Origin: a virus
DNA length: 26,646 nt
Strand: one strand, 5' to 3'
IMG/VR virus record: IMGVR_UViG_3300043446_003860
Span: 1-26,646 of that record
Of the stretch, positions 5,696 through 13,863 are shown in pieces. The notes below the pieces were generated by a model, which saw only the letters and a program-made list of their open reading frames with translations, searched no databases and was not told the origin of the DNA. Numbering within the stretch: position 1 is the stretch's first letter; each line of letters opens with the position of its first letter. The position numbers and the translations under genes were made by a program.

Positions 5696-6004
5696 CTAAT
5701 GTATGCTGACAACGACATCCGTGTGTGTCAAGCCATAATCACCTTTCCATCCTTCCTCGTTTTTTCCAAATACGATATGTTCTTCTCCTTCTAGAGCATT
5801 ATATATGACCATATCTGGAAAATTTGGATCAATTTCCTTGCTGTATTGAAAATGTTGACGTGTTTGCTCGGATTGTAAGAACTGATCAAACTCCGATATT
5901 ACTTGTTGCAACGGAGTGCTACGAACGATCACGACCCCTCTTCCATTTCCACCAAGCTGTTTTACATGAGTAACAATGAATATAAAAAGATTTACTCGAT
6001 TCAT
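5696..6004 (-). CDS. Hypothetical protein, 102 aa
   Basis: Begins with MNRVNLFIFIVTHVKQLGGN and ends with EHIVFGKNEEGWKGDYGLTH. It looks like a small alpha/beta protein with a hydrophobic N-terminal strand that is too short and mixed to be a secure membrane segment. Its ATG overlaps the stop of the glycosyltransferase above by 4 nt (6001-6004), and dUTPase follows after 8 nt. No family recognised. The coupling suggests translation with the glycosyltransferase, not necessarily a shared function. Confidence 0.65.
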   Translation of the reverse strand: MNRVNLFIFIVTHVKQLGGNGRGVVIVRSTPLQQVISEFDQFLQSEQTRQHFQYSKEIDPNFPDMVIYNALEGEEHIVFGKNEEGWKGDYGLTHTDVVVSIH

Positions 6005-7212
6005 ATCTTGATAAGGTCCGCGCTAATATCTCTTACAACTTTGGTCTTCATCTTGAATGCACCAAGCTCAAACTCGGAATTGTTTTCCACACCATCTTCA
6101 GATAAAATATCAGTAAGTTTCATAAGAATGGCGGAATTGCTACTTCCATCTCGCATGAAATCATCTTGACTGAAATACAACAAGATGTCGTTATTTACCT
6201 CCTCAATGTATCCATGATTGAGTACTCGCTTTTTTAAATCAATCTTCGTGGTTGGCTGCTCTTTTTCTATGTATCTTTCAGCACAAACCATATTGTCTAC
6301 AAAGATATTGGTTGCCCAAGGTTCAACAAAATGCAGAAAGTCTTCAGATAAGACGTTTGTCAATACGAAGCCGATATTGTATACAGGATGCTTGATTGGG
6401 TGATGGTTTTCATCAAACATCATCCAACGATGCCATTTGCGAAGATAGTTACGTCTTGCTCTGTTCTGATAGAACTTGAACATATCATCGTCTTTGCCCA
6501 CACCATTTTTTGCCCAGCTTCTGTGTCCTCTGCTGATCCAATGCCAACATAGGCTATCTCTGCTTTGAATCATCTTGTATCCAGCTAAATGAAAGCGAAG
6601 AAACAAGTCGGCATCTTCTTCTGGGTATGGAGCAAAACTCTTTGCATCATGTCCACCAATGGCCAAGAAGTCTTCTTTGCTTATCAACCAAGGAGCAAAT
6701 ATTCCATTTGATGTTTGATCCTTGCGATCTTTTTCTTCCTGCTCAACAAATGTTAGAAAGTCCTTGTATTTGAAATCGAAGTATTCAAGACCAAAAGGCT
6801 TCAGAATCTTCTCTTTTCCAGATGGATAAATACCCTCTGGTTCAATGCGGGTGGCACATACAACTGTCTTTTCATTCCAATGCTTCAACAGATTAGCCAA
6901 ATAGTTCTTAGTGCATATCATATCACTGTGAAAAATGGTAACAAGAGGATTCTTTGCCATCTTGATTCCCATATCATACGTTATGGTGTGACCAAGAATG
7001 TTTCCAGTTTTATTTGCCCAAAATCTCAAGTTATCATCCAAGTGAAGCTGTAGTTCAAAATACTCTGCGCTTTGATCTTCACTACCGTCATCCATCACAA
7101 TGATCTCGTTCTCTGGATAATAATCTCGTAGGCTCCTATATGCCATCAGCGTATAATTCAATGTATTATACGACGGCATTATAATTGAAATGTCTTTGGT
7201 CGTGTATTTCAT
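6001..7212 (-). CDS. GT2-family glycosyltransferase
   Basis: 403 residues. An N-terminal GT-A domain begins ISIIMPSYNTLNYT, then IIVMDDGSED (37-46), and the position of the usual metal-binding DxD reads TIFHSDMI (92-99). Further along, LISKEDFLAIGGHD and PYPEEDADLFLRFHLAGYKM supply the ED-containing acceptor/base region typical of GT2. The C-terminal ~130 residues (from ~LRKWHRWMMFDENHH) are extra and unassigned. It transfers a sugar from an activated nucleotide sugar, donor and acceptor unknown. It shares the HSDM variant with the transferase at 7620-8510. The start overlaps the stop of the small gene above by 4 nt. No membrane segment, so cytoplasmic. Confidence 0.88.
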   Translation of the reverse strand: MKYTTKDISIIMPSYNTLNYTLMAYRSLRDYYPENEIIVMDDGSEDQSAEYFELQLHLDDNLRFWANKTGNILGHTITYDMGIKMAKNPLVTIFHSDMICTKNYLANLLKHWNEKTVVCATRIEPEGIYPSGKEKILKPFGLEYFDFKYKDFLTFVEQEEKDRKDQTSNGIFAPWLISKEDFLAIGGHDAKSFAPYPEEDADLFLRFHLAGYKMIQSRDSLCWHWISRGHRSWAKNGVGKDDDMFKFYQNRARRNYLRKWHRWMMFDENHHPIKHPVYNIGFVLTNVLSEDFLHFVEPWATNIFVDNMVCAERYIEKEQPTTKIDLKKRVLNHGYIEEVNNDILLYFSQDDFMRDGSSNSAILMKLTDILSEDGVENNSEFELGAFKMKTKVVRDISADLIKI

Positions 7213-7391
7213 ATTTTCCCGTGGTCGATTCCAACAATATCAAGCATCTGCTTTTCCTTTTCAGTCATGCTGTTAAAATGCTCGTGCATTTCTTCCTTGA
7301 TCTGATTGATCTTGGCGCGAGGAGAATCCTCGTCTATACAACGCTGTAACTTGTAGTATAACTCAAAATACTTTCTAGCGGCTTCTGTCAT
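7209..7391 (-). CDS. Small helical protein, 60 aa
   Basis: MTEAARKYFELYYKLQRCID, then KINQIKEEMHEHFNSMTEKE: two charged helices with a Pro-Arg turn between them, the pattern of many small uncharacterised phage proteins. It overlaps the gene above by 17 nt and the glycosyltransferase below by 4 nt (ATGA). No catalytic or metal-binding motif. It could be an accessory or regulatory peptide, but nothing identifies a partner. Confidence 0.65.
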   Translation of the reverse strand: MTEAARKYFELYYKLQRCIDEDSPRAKINQIKEEMHEHFNSMTEKEKQMLDIVGIDHGKI

Positions 7392-7623
7392 ATTTTTTAA
7401 TTTCTTCAGTAACTTCTATTTCTTTCCAACGCTCATAGCACATTTGACTTTCACAGTTGTCATCAAATACGAGAGGATGTTTTCGATGTTCATACAGAAA
7501 TGCTTGAAGGGCATCCATGTACTCTTTTTTGGTATATACGCGGATGTCAGTGTATACCGAAGATTGAGCAATCCACAGGTGACATTTACATTGAGTGCAA
7601 GCGATTGAATATGTTTGGCTCAT
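7375..7623 (-). CDS. Small Cys-rich protein, 82 aa
   Basis: MSQTYSIACTQCKCHLWIAQ has CxxCxC near the N-terminus, then DALQAFLYEHRKHPLVFDDN and ESQMCYERWKEIEV. The N-terminal CxxC with a later EHRxHPLVF segment is the look of small zinc-ribbon phage proteins; the second metal-ligand pair is not a clean CxxC, so zinc binding is only likely. It overlaps both neighbours (4 nt with the transferase above, 17 nt with the gene below). Function unknown. Confidence 0.65.
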   Translation of the reverse strand: MSQTYSIACTQCKCHLWIAQSSVYTDIRVYTKKEYMDALQAFLYEHRKHPLVFDDNCESQMCYERWKEIEVTEEIKKYDRSR

Positions 7624-8510
7624 AGTTGATTATGATAAATAGATTTATTTTGATTGTACCTTCTTCGCATCTCGTCGGTCACTTTGATGAAACCATATTC
7701 ATCATATGATGGCGGTTCTCCCCACAATGTCAACCATGTTTTAAAGTTTTTCTGTTCGCTTATCTTTTGTCTATCGGATGTTCCAGTCAACTTATCATGT
7801 TGACCAAGGAAATGACTGCTGCGTGCTCCAAAGTGCCAAGTCAATGCTTTACCAGTTACAACAAAGTCATATCCATGCAACTGCATAAGCACACTCTGCA
7901 TATGATCTTCAAATGAACTTGGTGCAAAGCGTTCATCGTTTGGAATGAAATACTTTGTACGCATCATATAAGATACACCTTCTACTTTTCTAAAGTTCGG
8001 TGCGTTTGATCCTGCAAATGAATAATCTACCCAATCCAAGAACTCATTCTTTTTGAAATCGTGGTAGTATGCCCCAAATCCCTCCGTTGTATCTGGAGGA
8101 GCAAATATTGTACCGAGTCTATCTGTATTGTTGAATATGTTGGGTTCAAGACGCCAAGCACACGCTAATATAGGCTTTTCAGTATTGGATACAATATCAA
8201 ACAAAGGCTTGTCATAATAGCGACTAATATACATGTCACTGTGAATGAGGTTAAAGTACTCTGTTTTGACTTGTTTAATTGCTTCATTTACTCCTCCTCC
8301 TATGCCTTTCGGCACTTTGTTATCTTCATAAATACACTGTATATCAGATTGTGAGAGTAGCCAATCACGAGTTTCTGTGTCATTCTCCGTATAAACAATG
8401 ATAGGCTGGTTCTTGTGATACGCATTATCACGTATAGACTCAACCGCCAATTTCAAATATGGCAGCGATTTGTAGCTGTTAATGATCCAAGTGTATAGAT
8501 GTTCACTCAT
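7620..8510 (-). CDS. GT-A (GT2-like) glycosyltransferase
   Basis: I start it at the ATG at 8510, whose ATGA overlaps the stop of the gene above (8507-8510); an in-frame ATG three codons earlier is possible. 296 residues: YTWIINSYKSLPYLKLAVES, IIVYTENDTETRDW (~37-50), GGGVNEAIKQVKTEYFNLIH, then HSDMYIS (90-96) where DxD is expected, and SSFEDHMQSVLMQLHGYDFV with the Glu-Asp pair. HSDM is the same variant as in the transferase at 6001-7212, so the two may be paralogues using a similar donor. WHFGARSSHFLGQHD is rich in His near the C-terminus. Sugar and acceptor unknown. Confidence 0.82.
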   Translation of the reverse strand: MSEHLYTWIINSYKSLPYLKLAVESIRDNAYHKNQPIIVYTENDTETRDWLLSQSDIQCIYEDNKVPKGIGGGVNEAIKQVKTEYFNLIHSDMYISRYYDKPLFDIVSNTEKPILACAWRLEPNIFNNTDRLGTIFAPPDTTEGFGAYYHDFKKNEFLDWVDYSFAGSNAPNFRKVEGVSYMMRTKYFIPNDERFAPSSFEDHMQSVLMQLHGYDFVVTGKALTWHFGARSSHFLGQHDKLTGTSDRQKISEQKNFKTWLTLWGEPPSYDEYGFIKVTDEMRRRYNQNKSIYHNQL

Positions 8511-8800
8511 GATTTCCATCCGCTGTCATTTTTCAAATCAAGTTGAGCTTGAACATATCTCTTAATGACTTCATCAAAGAAAAGTTGTGCGCTTTCTTCT
8601 GCATCACCCTCAAACTTCATAGTGCCATCATTCCAATCCAGTTCTCCGACTTTGGTTCTATCTTTGTAAAAAGATACGGTGTATGCAGGCGGTACATACA
8701 GACTGGTGTTCAGCAATATATCAGATGAATAATTTATTTTTAAATCCATCTGCTCTGGTTTTATAAAATCAAACTCAAGCTGTATTTCAGTTGTATACAT
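8507..8800 (-). CDS. Hypothetical protein, 97 aa
   Basis: Starts at the ATG at 8800 (MYTTEIQLEFDF) with GGAG 4 nt upstream; an earlier TTG at 8827 is in frame but would need to override this site. It has alternating strands (YVPPAYTVSFYKDRTKVGEL, DWNDGTMKFEGDAEESAQLF) and a C-terminal helix (FFDEVIKRYVQAQLDL), a layout common in small conserved phage proteins of unknown function. It lies between two glycosyltransferases, overlapping one by 14 nt and the other by 4 nt. No enzyme motif. Confidence 0.72.
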   Translation of the reverse strand: MYTTEIQLEFDFIKPEQMDLKINYSSDILLNTSLYVPPAYTVSFYKDRTKVGELDWNDGTMKFEGDAEESAQLFFDEVIKRYVQAQLDLKNDSGWKS

Positions 8801-9560
8801 ATGTCTCCGCTTTCTTTCGTAATTCAATATATTCTCTCAACAGATTTTTCTTTGAGAAGAAATTATTCTGTCCAGTTTCCGCTCTCATGCAATAGGTTGG
8901 TATATCAAGTCCCGCCACTCCTTTTTTTACCGTGAGTGAATTGTGATGTAATACACAACAGCGATCAACCATACCAAGCTTCCAACCATTGTTTCTTGCT
9001 ACAAGTGCAAAGTAAAAACAAATGCCCCAACCATACATCAGATCCTCGTCTATCTTTTTTACTTCCGCGAGCAATCTCCTACTGATTAATGGACATTGAA
9101 AATCAATATAATCAACTGGTCTAATATCTCTCGCGCTCCAACTATGCATGCTTTTCCAATGGCACTGCCCCTTTGGTTCAACGTTATAAAACGAAGGAGA
9201 CACAATGTCATACTTTGTTTCTTGACTTCCCCATTTACCTGCAAATATTTCCTCAAACATTTCTTCTCTCAGAGATCTTACAAAGTGATATGGATGAACC
9301 GTGAGATCGTTGTTAAGAAAAAGCATGCTGTCATATTGTTCATTTTCCAATGTATATTGCATAGCGGCGTTAAATCCGCCACCAAAATACACATTCTCAC
9401 CTAATTCAAACGAAGTATGCTTGCTCTTGCCTTCTGGTGTTGAACCATTGTCGATTACAAACAAGTCGTAATCATATCGCTCATACGGCTTGAGCGACTC
9501 GTACAACATGTCTGTATAATCGGGTAGATTATGATTTAGAATGAATGTCGCTGTTTTCAT
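8787..9560 (-). CDS. GT2-family glycosyltransferase
   Basis: 257 residues. TATFILNHNLPDYTDMLYES opens a GT-A fold; LFVIDNGSTPEG (33-44) is the nucleotide-binding turn, NVYFGGGFNAAMQY follows, and FLNNDLTVHP (81-90) places NND at the metal-binding position, as in rhamnosyltransferase-like GT2 enzymes (WbbL and relatives). The later segment EDLMYGWGICFYFALVARNN matches the usual (E)D-WG-D-D acceptor region loosely. Donor and acceptor unknown. Its stop lies inside the start of the small gene below, and its start overlaps the membrane protein gene above by 32 nt. Confidence 0.86.
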   Translation of the reverse strand: MKTATFILNHNLPDYTDMLYESLKPYERYDYDLFVIDNGSTPEGKSKHTSFELGENVYFGGGFNAAMQYTLENEQYDSMLFLNNDLTVHPYHFVRSLREEMFEEIFAGKWGSQETKYDIVSPSFYNVEPKGQCHWKSMHSWSARDIRPVDYIDFQCPLISRRLLAEVKKIDEDLMYGWGICFYFALVARNNGWKLGMVDRCCVLHHNSLTVKKGVAGLDIPTYCMRAETGQNNFFSKKNLLREYIELRKKAETYVYN

Positions 9561-9984
9561 CTTCTTCGTATTCTACATCCCCATTTAAAATTTTCATATT
9601 AATGCTTTTTGCATTCATCTGAGCTTCTTCAATCAGGAATTTTTTATTTGGATGCACCGTGTCAAAATACAATTGTAGCTCCTCTTCGCTGTCGGCAAAC
9701 ATCATGAAATGATCACTGTCCCCAGATTCTCTGCATTTAAATAGTTTATATTCTGTGGTCACCACTTCGGTATATCCTGCATCATATTTGAATACATCGG
9801 ATATAAGAGTTAGCTCTATCATAATCATCAAGCCATTACTTGCAGTCTTTATTATGTCAGAAAGTAGGGTATCATTCATCCATTGAACTTTAAGCGCCAA
9901 CAACCCAGATATTGCCAATGGTAATGCGATTATTGCAAATGCAAATGTGAGATAATATGCAAACGGCTTCTTTTGTTTTGTCAT
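9529..9984 (-). CDS. Two-helix membrane protein, 151 aa
   Basis: Lys-rich N-terminus (MTKQKKP), then a hydrophobic segment at ~9-31 (YYLTFAFAIIALPLAISGLL) and a second at ~44-63 (IIKTASNGLMIMIELTLI). The remaining ~85 residues form a soluble acidic domain (DSDHFMMFADSEEELQLYFD, then DVEYEEDENSDIHSKS). It is an inner-membrane protein with both ends probably cytoplasmic. AAGGA is 8 nt before the ATG and a promoter at 10054-10082 lies above, so this gene heads a transcription unit feeding several glycosyltransferases. It could anchor or regulate them, but that is inferred from position only. Confidence 0.75.
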   Translation of the reverse strand: MTKQKKPFAYYLTFAFAIIALPLAISGLLALKVQWMNDTLLSDIIKTASNGLMIMIELTLISDVFKYDAGYTEVVTTEYKLFKCRESGDSDHFMMFADSEEELQLYFDTVHPNKKFLIEEAQMNAKSINMKILNGDVEYEEDENSDIHSKS

Positions 9985-10053
9985 AAAATTATTCCTTCGG
10001 TTGTTTCAATGAAGTAAAAAGACTGTATGATATATTCGCCATAACAATTGGTG

Positions 10054-10082
10054 AATATGCACCAAAGGTACACAAGAGTCAA
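10054..10082 (-). promoter_or_regulatory. Promoter with its -10 in the loop of an inverted repeat
   Basis: Minus strand TTGACT (10077-10082), 17-bp spacer, CATATT (10054-10059). It lies between the FkbM methyltransferase stop and the membrane protein start at 9984, giving a leader of ~60 nt. The -10 hexamer is exactly the loop of the 6-bp inverted repeat TTGGTG/CACCAA (10048-10053 and 10060-10065), which could also act as a weak terminator. Confidence 0.6.
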
Positions 10083-10083
10083 G

Positions 10084-10662
10084 CTATAATAGCTTTGCAG
10101 TTGCGTTTGGGCCTTGAAGAGATGACACTTTGTATCCAATGGATGTAAGATACTCGGCTAGATCATCCAACTTTTGTCCTCTTTTGTTCGTACCATCGAC
10201 GTGGCTGCACTCAAATGTCATTTCTTTTATCTTATACTTGGCAAAGTCGATGCTTTTTATTATCCTATAGTCATATCCTTCAGCATCAATGAAGAGATGG
10301 TCAAGTTCGTTCAAATTGTACTTTTCCATCAATGCCGCAAAAGTAAGCACAGGCACCTCCAATGTTCCCATGTCCTTTGGCTTGCATCCTAGTTCCAACA
10401 AATGCTCTTTTCTGAATGAACTGGTCTCATAGTTGCTGTTCAATTGATAGTAGAACGGCATACTTTTAATAGTAGGATCATCCACTATTCCGATATTTTC
10501 TATCACCGCTTGTGGCAGATTCTTGTATGTGTCCTTCAGCGCTTCTATTAACGGCGGCATTGGTTCAATCAAAACCGCCAATTTCAATGAATTTTTAATC
10601 GAGTGTAGGAATTCATTGACAAGATCAATACCATTATTAGTACCTATTTGTATTATATTCAT
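10084..10662 (-). CDS. FkbM-family SAM methyltransferase
   Basis: 192 residues with FkbM family signs: the SAM-binding motif I IIQIGTNNGIDLVNEF (3-18), AVLIEPMPP (29-37) with the acidic ribose-binding Glu, ENIGIVDD, and HLFIDAEGYDYRIIKSIDF with the conserved IDxEGxD motif. FkbM enzymes O-methylate sugars or polyketide-like acceptors. Located within ten glycosyltransferase genes, it most likely methylates a hydroxyl of the glycan being built. It is shorter than typical FkbM proteins (~230-280) because it starts almost directly at motif I. It overlaps the gene above by 4 nt, and the promoter of the next unit abuts its stop. Confidence 0.85.
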   Translation of the reverse strand: MNIIQIGTNNGIDLVNEFLHSIKNSLKLAVLIEPMPPLIEALKDTYKNLPQAVIENIGIVDDPTIKSMPFYYQLNSNYETSSFRKEHLLELGCKPKDMGTLEVPVLTFAALMEKYNLNELDHLFIDAEGYDYRIIKSIDFAKYKIKEMTFECSHVDGTNKRGQKLDDLAEYLTSIGYKVSSLQGPNATAKLL

Positions 10663-11372
10663 AAAATGGACTCTGACAATATCTTATTCCAATTTTTGAA
10701 TGGACTCAGCCATTTTGTTTCTCCGTGTGTGGAATACCCCGGCATAGGAGAAACAAGCAATCTCTCCTTCGATCTCAGTTCCAAAAACATCTGGTGATCG
10801 TTGGGATGCACTCCAGAAATCCATTTGTCGAATATTCCCTTGTCTTCCTTAAGAGTCTTTACTCTTGCCGAAAATGTCATAGTAGTGCTGTCTGCCGTTC
10901 TCCAATATCCGCTCTTTGATCTGAAGATATACTCCGACTTAATTCCCTCTTCCATTTCTTTGTCTGGGTGCGCATATAAAGTGACATATTCTACCATAAC
11001 ATCCAATAGATTATATCCTTCCAATAGCATTTCTTTTGAACCAACATCGTGGATATAGTCGCCTTCAACAAAATACACGATTTCATTCTCATCAAAATTC
11101 TGAATGGCATATTCCAATGCAAACTTGAACGATCCCGCATTTCCATTGTTTGTGTCAATGACGATTGGGCATGCTCCAAAATTTATTTGCTTAACAACGG
11201 AATCAAACTGTGTATGCGTGGATGAATTGCAATTGTCTCTTATCAACACAAGATCCGACAGATCTCTATTCAGGAAATTTACGCAGAAGTTCCTAAAACA
11301 ATTCTCGTTGTTTACAATTGGAAGCTTTTGTTTTGGATATCCTCTGTCGCTAAATCTGTATATTACTTTCAT
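10659..11372 (-). CDS. GT-A-like glycosyltransferase
   Basis: 237 residues, MKVIYRFSDRGYPKQKLPIV at the start. A GT-A signature is seen in VLIRDNCNSST (42-52), IDTNNGNAGSFKFALEYAIQ (72-91) and IVYFVEGDYIHD (98-109), where EGD replaces DxD. GVHPNDHQMFLELRSKERLL follows near the C-terminus, before THGETKWLSPFKNWNKI. This architecture occurs in phage and giant-virus glycosyltransferases of unknown specificity. It overlaps neighbours by 4 nt on both sides. The family is less certain than the canonical GT2 proteins here. Confidence 0.72.
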   Translation of the reverse strand: MKVIYRFSDRGYPKQKLPIVNNENCFRNFCVNFLNRDLSDLVLIRDNCNSSTHTQFDSVVKQINFGACPIVIDTNNGNAGSFKFALEYAIQNFDENEIVYFVEGDYIHDVGSKEMLLEGYNLLDVMVEYVTLYAHPDKEMEEGIKSEYIFRSKSGYWRTADSTTMTFSARVKTLKEDKGIFDKWISGVHPNDHQMFLELRSKERLLVSPMPGYSTHGETKWLSPFKNWNKILSESIL

Positions 11373-12133
11373 GTTATTGGAATTTTCAAATATGGTTCAA
11401 CGATATCATATTCTCTGTCTCCAAAGATGACATCTTTGCCTCTGAATGGTTGTTCAAATTCTTTTTCCACAAGCACAGACCAATCAAGATCCTTGTTATG
11501 GCCCCATGATTTTACCTTTTTTAGCATTCCTTCCTTGGAACGTACCCATGAAAAGTGATGAGAGAATGGAAATCCATCCAATTTGCATTTGTCCATTCTC
11601 ATTTCTTCTGGGAGACACCAAAACATCGCCTTTCGCTCTTCCTGATGAAAAATAATATTGTCGTTTTGAGTTAATGGACCCGATTTTACCAATGCTATTG
11701 CCTCTTCCCAAGCCTTGAGTCTGTATTTGAATTCCCTAAAATACCAATAACACGCCAATCTATAGCTTTGTTTTAGATCATTCTGCTGTTGCGACCACCA
11801 TCTGATGAATTTATCTGGTTCAATCACTTCGTCCACATCAAGAAACATGAAATAATCAGTGTCTTCTGGAGCGCTCATTATTCCCAGCTTTCGGCATGCA
11901 TTATGGTGCCATCTGGAACTTTGGGATGGATCATATTCAAATTCTATGAATTCCGCCTTTGGATTCTCCGCAATTCCCTTGTTTATAAGTTCTCTGTTTT
12001 CCGATGTTCCATCCAAGAAATGATCGCAATATGCCACAATAACTTTTTCGGAGAAAGGTAAAACTCCATCCACACATGGTTTCAAGAACATGTGGTCGAT
12101 AGTACAATAGTTTATAACGGATGTTATTTTCAT
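11369..12133 (-). CDS. GT2-like glycosyltransferase, 254 aa
   Basis: The start is the ATG at 12133, which overlaps the TGA of the methyltransferase above (ATGA, 12130-12133); an earlier TTG would extend it pointlessly through that gene. MKITSVINYCTIDHMFLKPC, EKVIVAYCDHFLDGTSEN (~29-46), DYFMFLDVDEVIEPDKF (~93-109) with the DxD-type motif DVDE. It resembles transferases that lack the full N-terminal DDGS turn and have HFLDGT in its place. The rest is rich in Trp/His/Phe (WWSQQQND, FSHHFSWVRSKEG), likely acceptor-binding. Donor unknown. Confidence 0.8.
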   Translation of the reverse strand: MKITSVINYCTIDHMFLKPCVDGVLPFSEKVIVAYCDHFLDGTSENRELINKGIAENPKAEFIEFEYDPSQSSRWHHNACRKLGIMSAPEDTDYFMFLDVDEVIEPDKFIRWWSQQQNDLKQSYRLACYWYFREFKYRLKAWEEAIALVKSGPLTQNDNIIFHQEERKAMFWCLPEEMRMDKCKLDGFPFSHHFSWVRSKEGMLKKVKSWGHNKDLDWSVLVEKEFEQPFRGKDVIFGDREYDIVEPYLKIPIT

Positions 12134-12720
12134 TTTTTTACGAATAAAGCATTGATCAAGTGTTTTTCTGTCCATCTTGGATCTTGTTCGCAATGTTCAC
12201 ACTTTATAGTTTCAAAATCATTTCTTTCCATTAATTTCGCAAGCTTTTCTGGAGTATAAAAGCTTCTATGGTGAGGATCTTGGTATGCTTTCATGTATGG
12301 GATGCTTACAACCAAATGTCCTCCAGACTTCAAACCAGCCGTTGAGTTCCTTATGAATGCATCTGAATGTTTCTCAATGATATGTTCGATCACATGAAAT
12401 GAAATTGCAGTATCATACGTCATGTCATCTATCTTTGTCTCCACCAAATTGGCACAAATAAATTTGAATGGGATTGAAATTTCTTTTAAATTTTTTTCAA
12501 AAGTTTCTTTGACTTTTTCGTTTATATCCACACCAGTTATGGATGTCACCTTCTCGTTTTTCCCCAACCAATAGGTTATCCCTCCAGTATTACATCCTAT
12601 GTCCAATACATTTCCATGTATCAAAGATTCATATTCTTCCAACAGAATAACCGTGGAATGTTTTTTCCATGGGCCGTGACCACCATCCATGACATAATCT
12701 TCGCTGGTGTAATTTTCCAT
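12130..12720 (-). CDS. Class I SAM methyltransferase
   Basis: 196 residues. Motif I NVLDIGCNTGGITYWL (37-52), acidic ribose-binding residue in ITGVDINEKV (61-70), AISFHVIEHI (105-114) at motif IV/post-IV, GGHLVVSIPYMKAYQDPHH with the typical post-motif strand, and FYTPEKLAKLMERNDF. It belongs to the Methyltransf_11/23-type group, often found in polysaccharide and O-antigen clusters where members O-methylate a terminal sugar. Flanked by GT and methyltransferase genes with a 4-nt overlap below and 1 nt above. Substrate unproven. Confidence 0.87.
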   Translation of the reverse strand: MENYTSEDYVMDGGHGPWKKHSTVILLEEYESLIHGNVLDIGCNTGGITYWLGKNEKVTSITGVDINEKVKETFEKNLKEISIPFKFICANLVETKIDDMTYDTAISFHVIEHIIEKHSDAFIRNSTAGLKSGGHLVVSIPYMKAYQDPHHRSFYTPEKLAKLMERNDFETIKCEHCEQDPRWTEKHLINALFVKK

Positions 12721-12721
12721 A

Positions 12722-13294
12722 TCATTCTTTTCTCTTACACACCCACGCTATCGATTGAAATAGATCCGACTGATGATCAACCAGCCCGTATTTGGAACAT
12801 ACTTCGGATATTTGAGATTCCTGCAATTCCAACCAATCCCACACTTTTCCCCTAATATGCTCATTAAAAAAGGTTGAAGATTTAGAATAATCATGTCCCA
12901 TGATGAAATCTCCAGATTTCATGTATTGAGAAAGTGTATTAAATTCCGCTGCTTTGTTTCCACCATCACACATGATCAATTTTTTTCCATTCGAGTTCAA
13001 TATCTCAAGTGCTTCTTGGTTGTTTACCTCGTTTTCTCCAAAAATATTGACTATTTTCACCTCTATCCCACATTCGATCAGTTTGGGGTGTTCTTCTTGC
13101 GTGGATATATCATAACTAACAATTCTTGAGTTTGGCGATGCATCTCTCAGATATCTTGTTAATCCTCCATTGAGTGTTCCAATTTCAATGATGATGTCAA
13201 ATTTTTGCTCCTCCAAAAATGGGCCAATCACATGTCCAAAATGCTCATGTTGTGCCGCTCTGAATCCCTTGTAGTGTGTAAATCCGTGTATCAT
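12722..13294 (-). CDS. Class I methyltransferase-like (CmcI-like) protein
   Basis: 190 residues. IIIEIGTLNGGLTRYLRDAS (34-53) is motif I with GTxxGG, IVSYDIS follows as motif II, then KLIMCDGGNKAAEFNTLSQY and SGDFIMGHDYSK, the pattern of cephalosporin-hydroxylase-like (CmcI) SAM enzymes and sugar O-methyltransferases, where the Asp after the strand helps bind metal. The N-terminus MIHGFTHYKGFRAAQHEHFG is short. It is probably an O-methyltransferase acting on a sugar of the glycan island. It overlaps the gene above by 4 nt. Confidence 0.78.
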   Translation of the reverse strand: MIHGFTHYKGFRAAQHEHFGHVIGPFLEEQKFDIIIEIGTLNGGLTRYLRDASPNSRIVSYDISTQEEHPKLIECGIEVKIVNIFGENEVNNQEALEILNSNGKKLIMCDGGNKAAEFNTLSQYMKSGDFIMGHDYSKSSTFFNEHIRGKVWDWLELQESQISEVCSKYGLVDHQSDLFQSIAWVCKRKE

Positions 13295-13863
13295 GTCAAG
13301 TTTAAATTAATGTTGTTGTTAAAAAATACAATTCCCGTGCCAGAAAAATGACCATATTGTGTTATATCATATTTTTCATGCTTTATTTCAGACCAAAATC
13401 TTTCCATTTCCTCGCTAAGATGTATGTCATCACACATCATTATTCCTTTCCAATTGTTTTCCACTAGGAAATTATAGAACCATATTTCGTTGTGATAAAG
13501 ATGGTCGATGTCCAAGAATATGAACTCCGACTTCAGAATTTCAGATTGTATTCGCTGATCGGTCTTGAAGTCCCCAATGCAAAACTCTATGTTGCTTGAT
13601 GGTATGTCATTTCTGAATACTCCAACGTCCAAGCTGAGAACTTTATTATTCTTATTCTGGGATAATGCGATTGCCGACGCGCCTCGGTACGTTCCAATGT
13701 CAGATATTTGAATGTTGTCAAAGCAATACCCAAGATGTATCAATAGTCTATAATGTTCTTTTCCAGATTCCAAATGGAACCATTGATTCGCATCTGGATG
13801 AATATGTTCTATATGCGAAGTTGATATGCAGTCCAAAATTACATTAGATAGTGAAATTTTCAT
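13291..13863 (-). CDS. Class I SAM methyltransferase (Methyltransf_24-like)
   Basis: The start is the ATG at 13863, overlapping the stop of the gene above (ATGA, 13860-13863); an upstream GTG is less likely. 190 residues: ISDIGTYRGASAIALSQNKN (motif I), VLSLDVG, then SEFIFLDIDHLYHNEIWFYN with the metal-ligand-like DIDH, and KGIMMCDDIH. This arrangement (GxYxGxSA..., LDxDHxY, DDxH) is that of macrocin-O-methyltransferase/Methyltransf_24 proteins that O-methylate sugars or phenols. This part of the window looks somewhat more AT-rich (NNNINLNLT at the end). Inferred substrate: a glycan hydroxyl. Confidence 0.82.
   Translation of the reverse strand: MKISLSNVILDCISTSHIEHIHPDANQWFHLESGKEHYRLLIHLGYCFDNIQISDIGTYRGASAIALSQNKNNKVLSLDVGVFRNDIPSSNIEFCIGDFKTDQRIQSEILKSEFIFLDIDHLYHNEIWFYNFLVENNWKGIMMCDDIHLSEEMERFWSEIKHEKYDITQYGHFSGTGIVFFNNNINLNLT

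Noticed and set aside
5688-5720. Possible TTGTCA / TATTAT promoter before dUTPase
   Set aside because: Spacing of 15 bp and no C/T-ATANT box; it overlaps codons of the gene above. Not convincing next to the other promoters.
12134-12193. Extended N-terminus of the GT2-like gene ending at 11369
   Set aside because: Begins with a TTG inside the methyltransferase gene and adds a basic sequence. The ATGA coupling at 12130-12133 is a better start.
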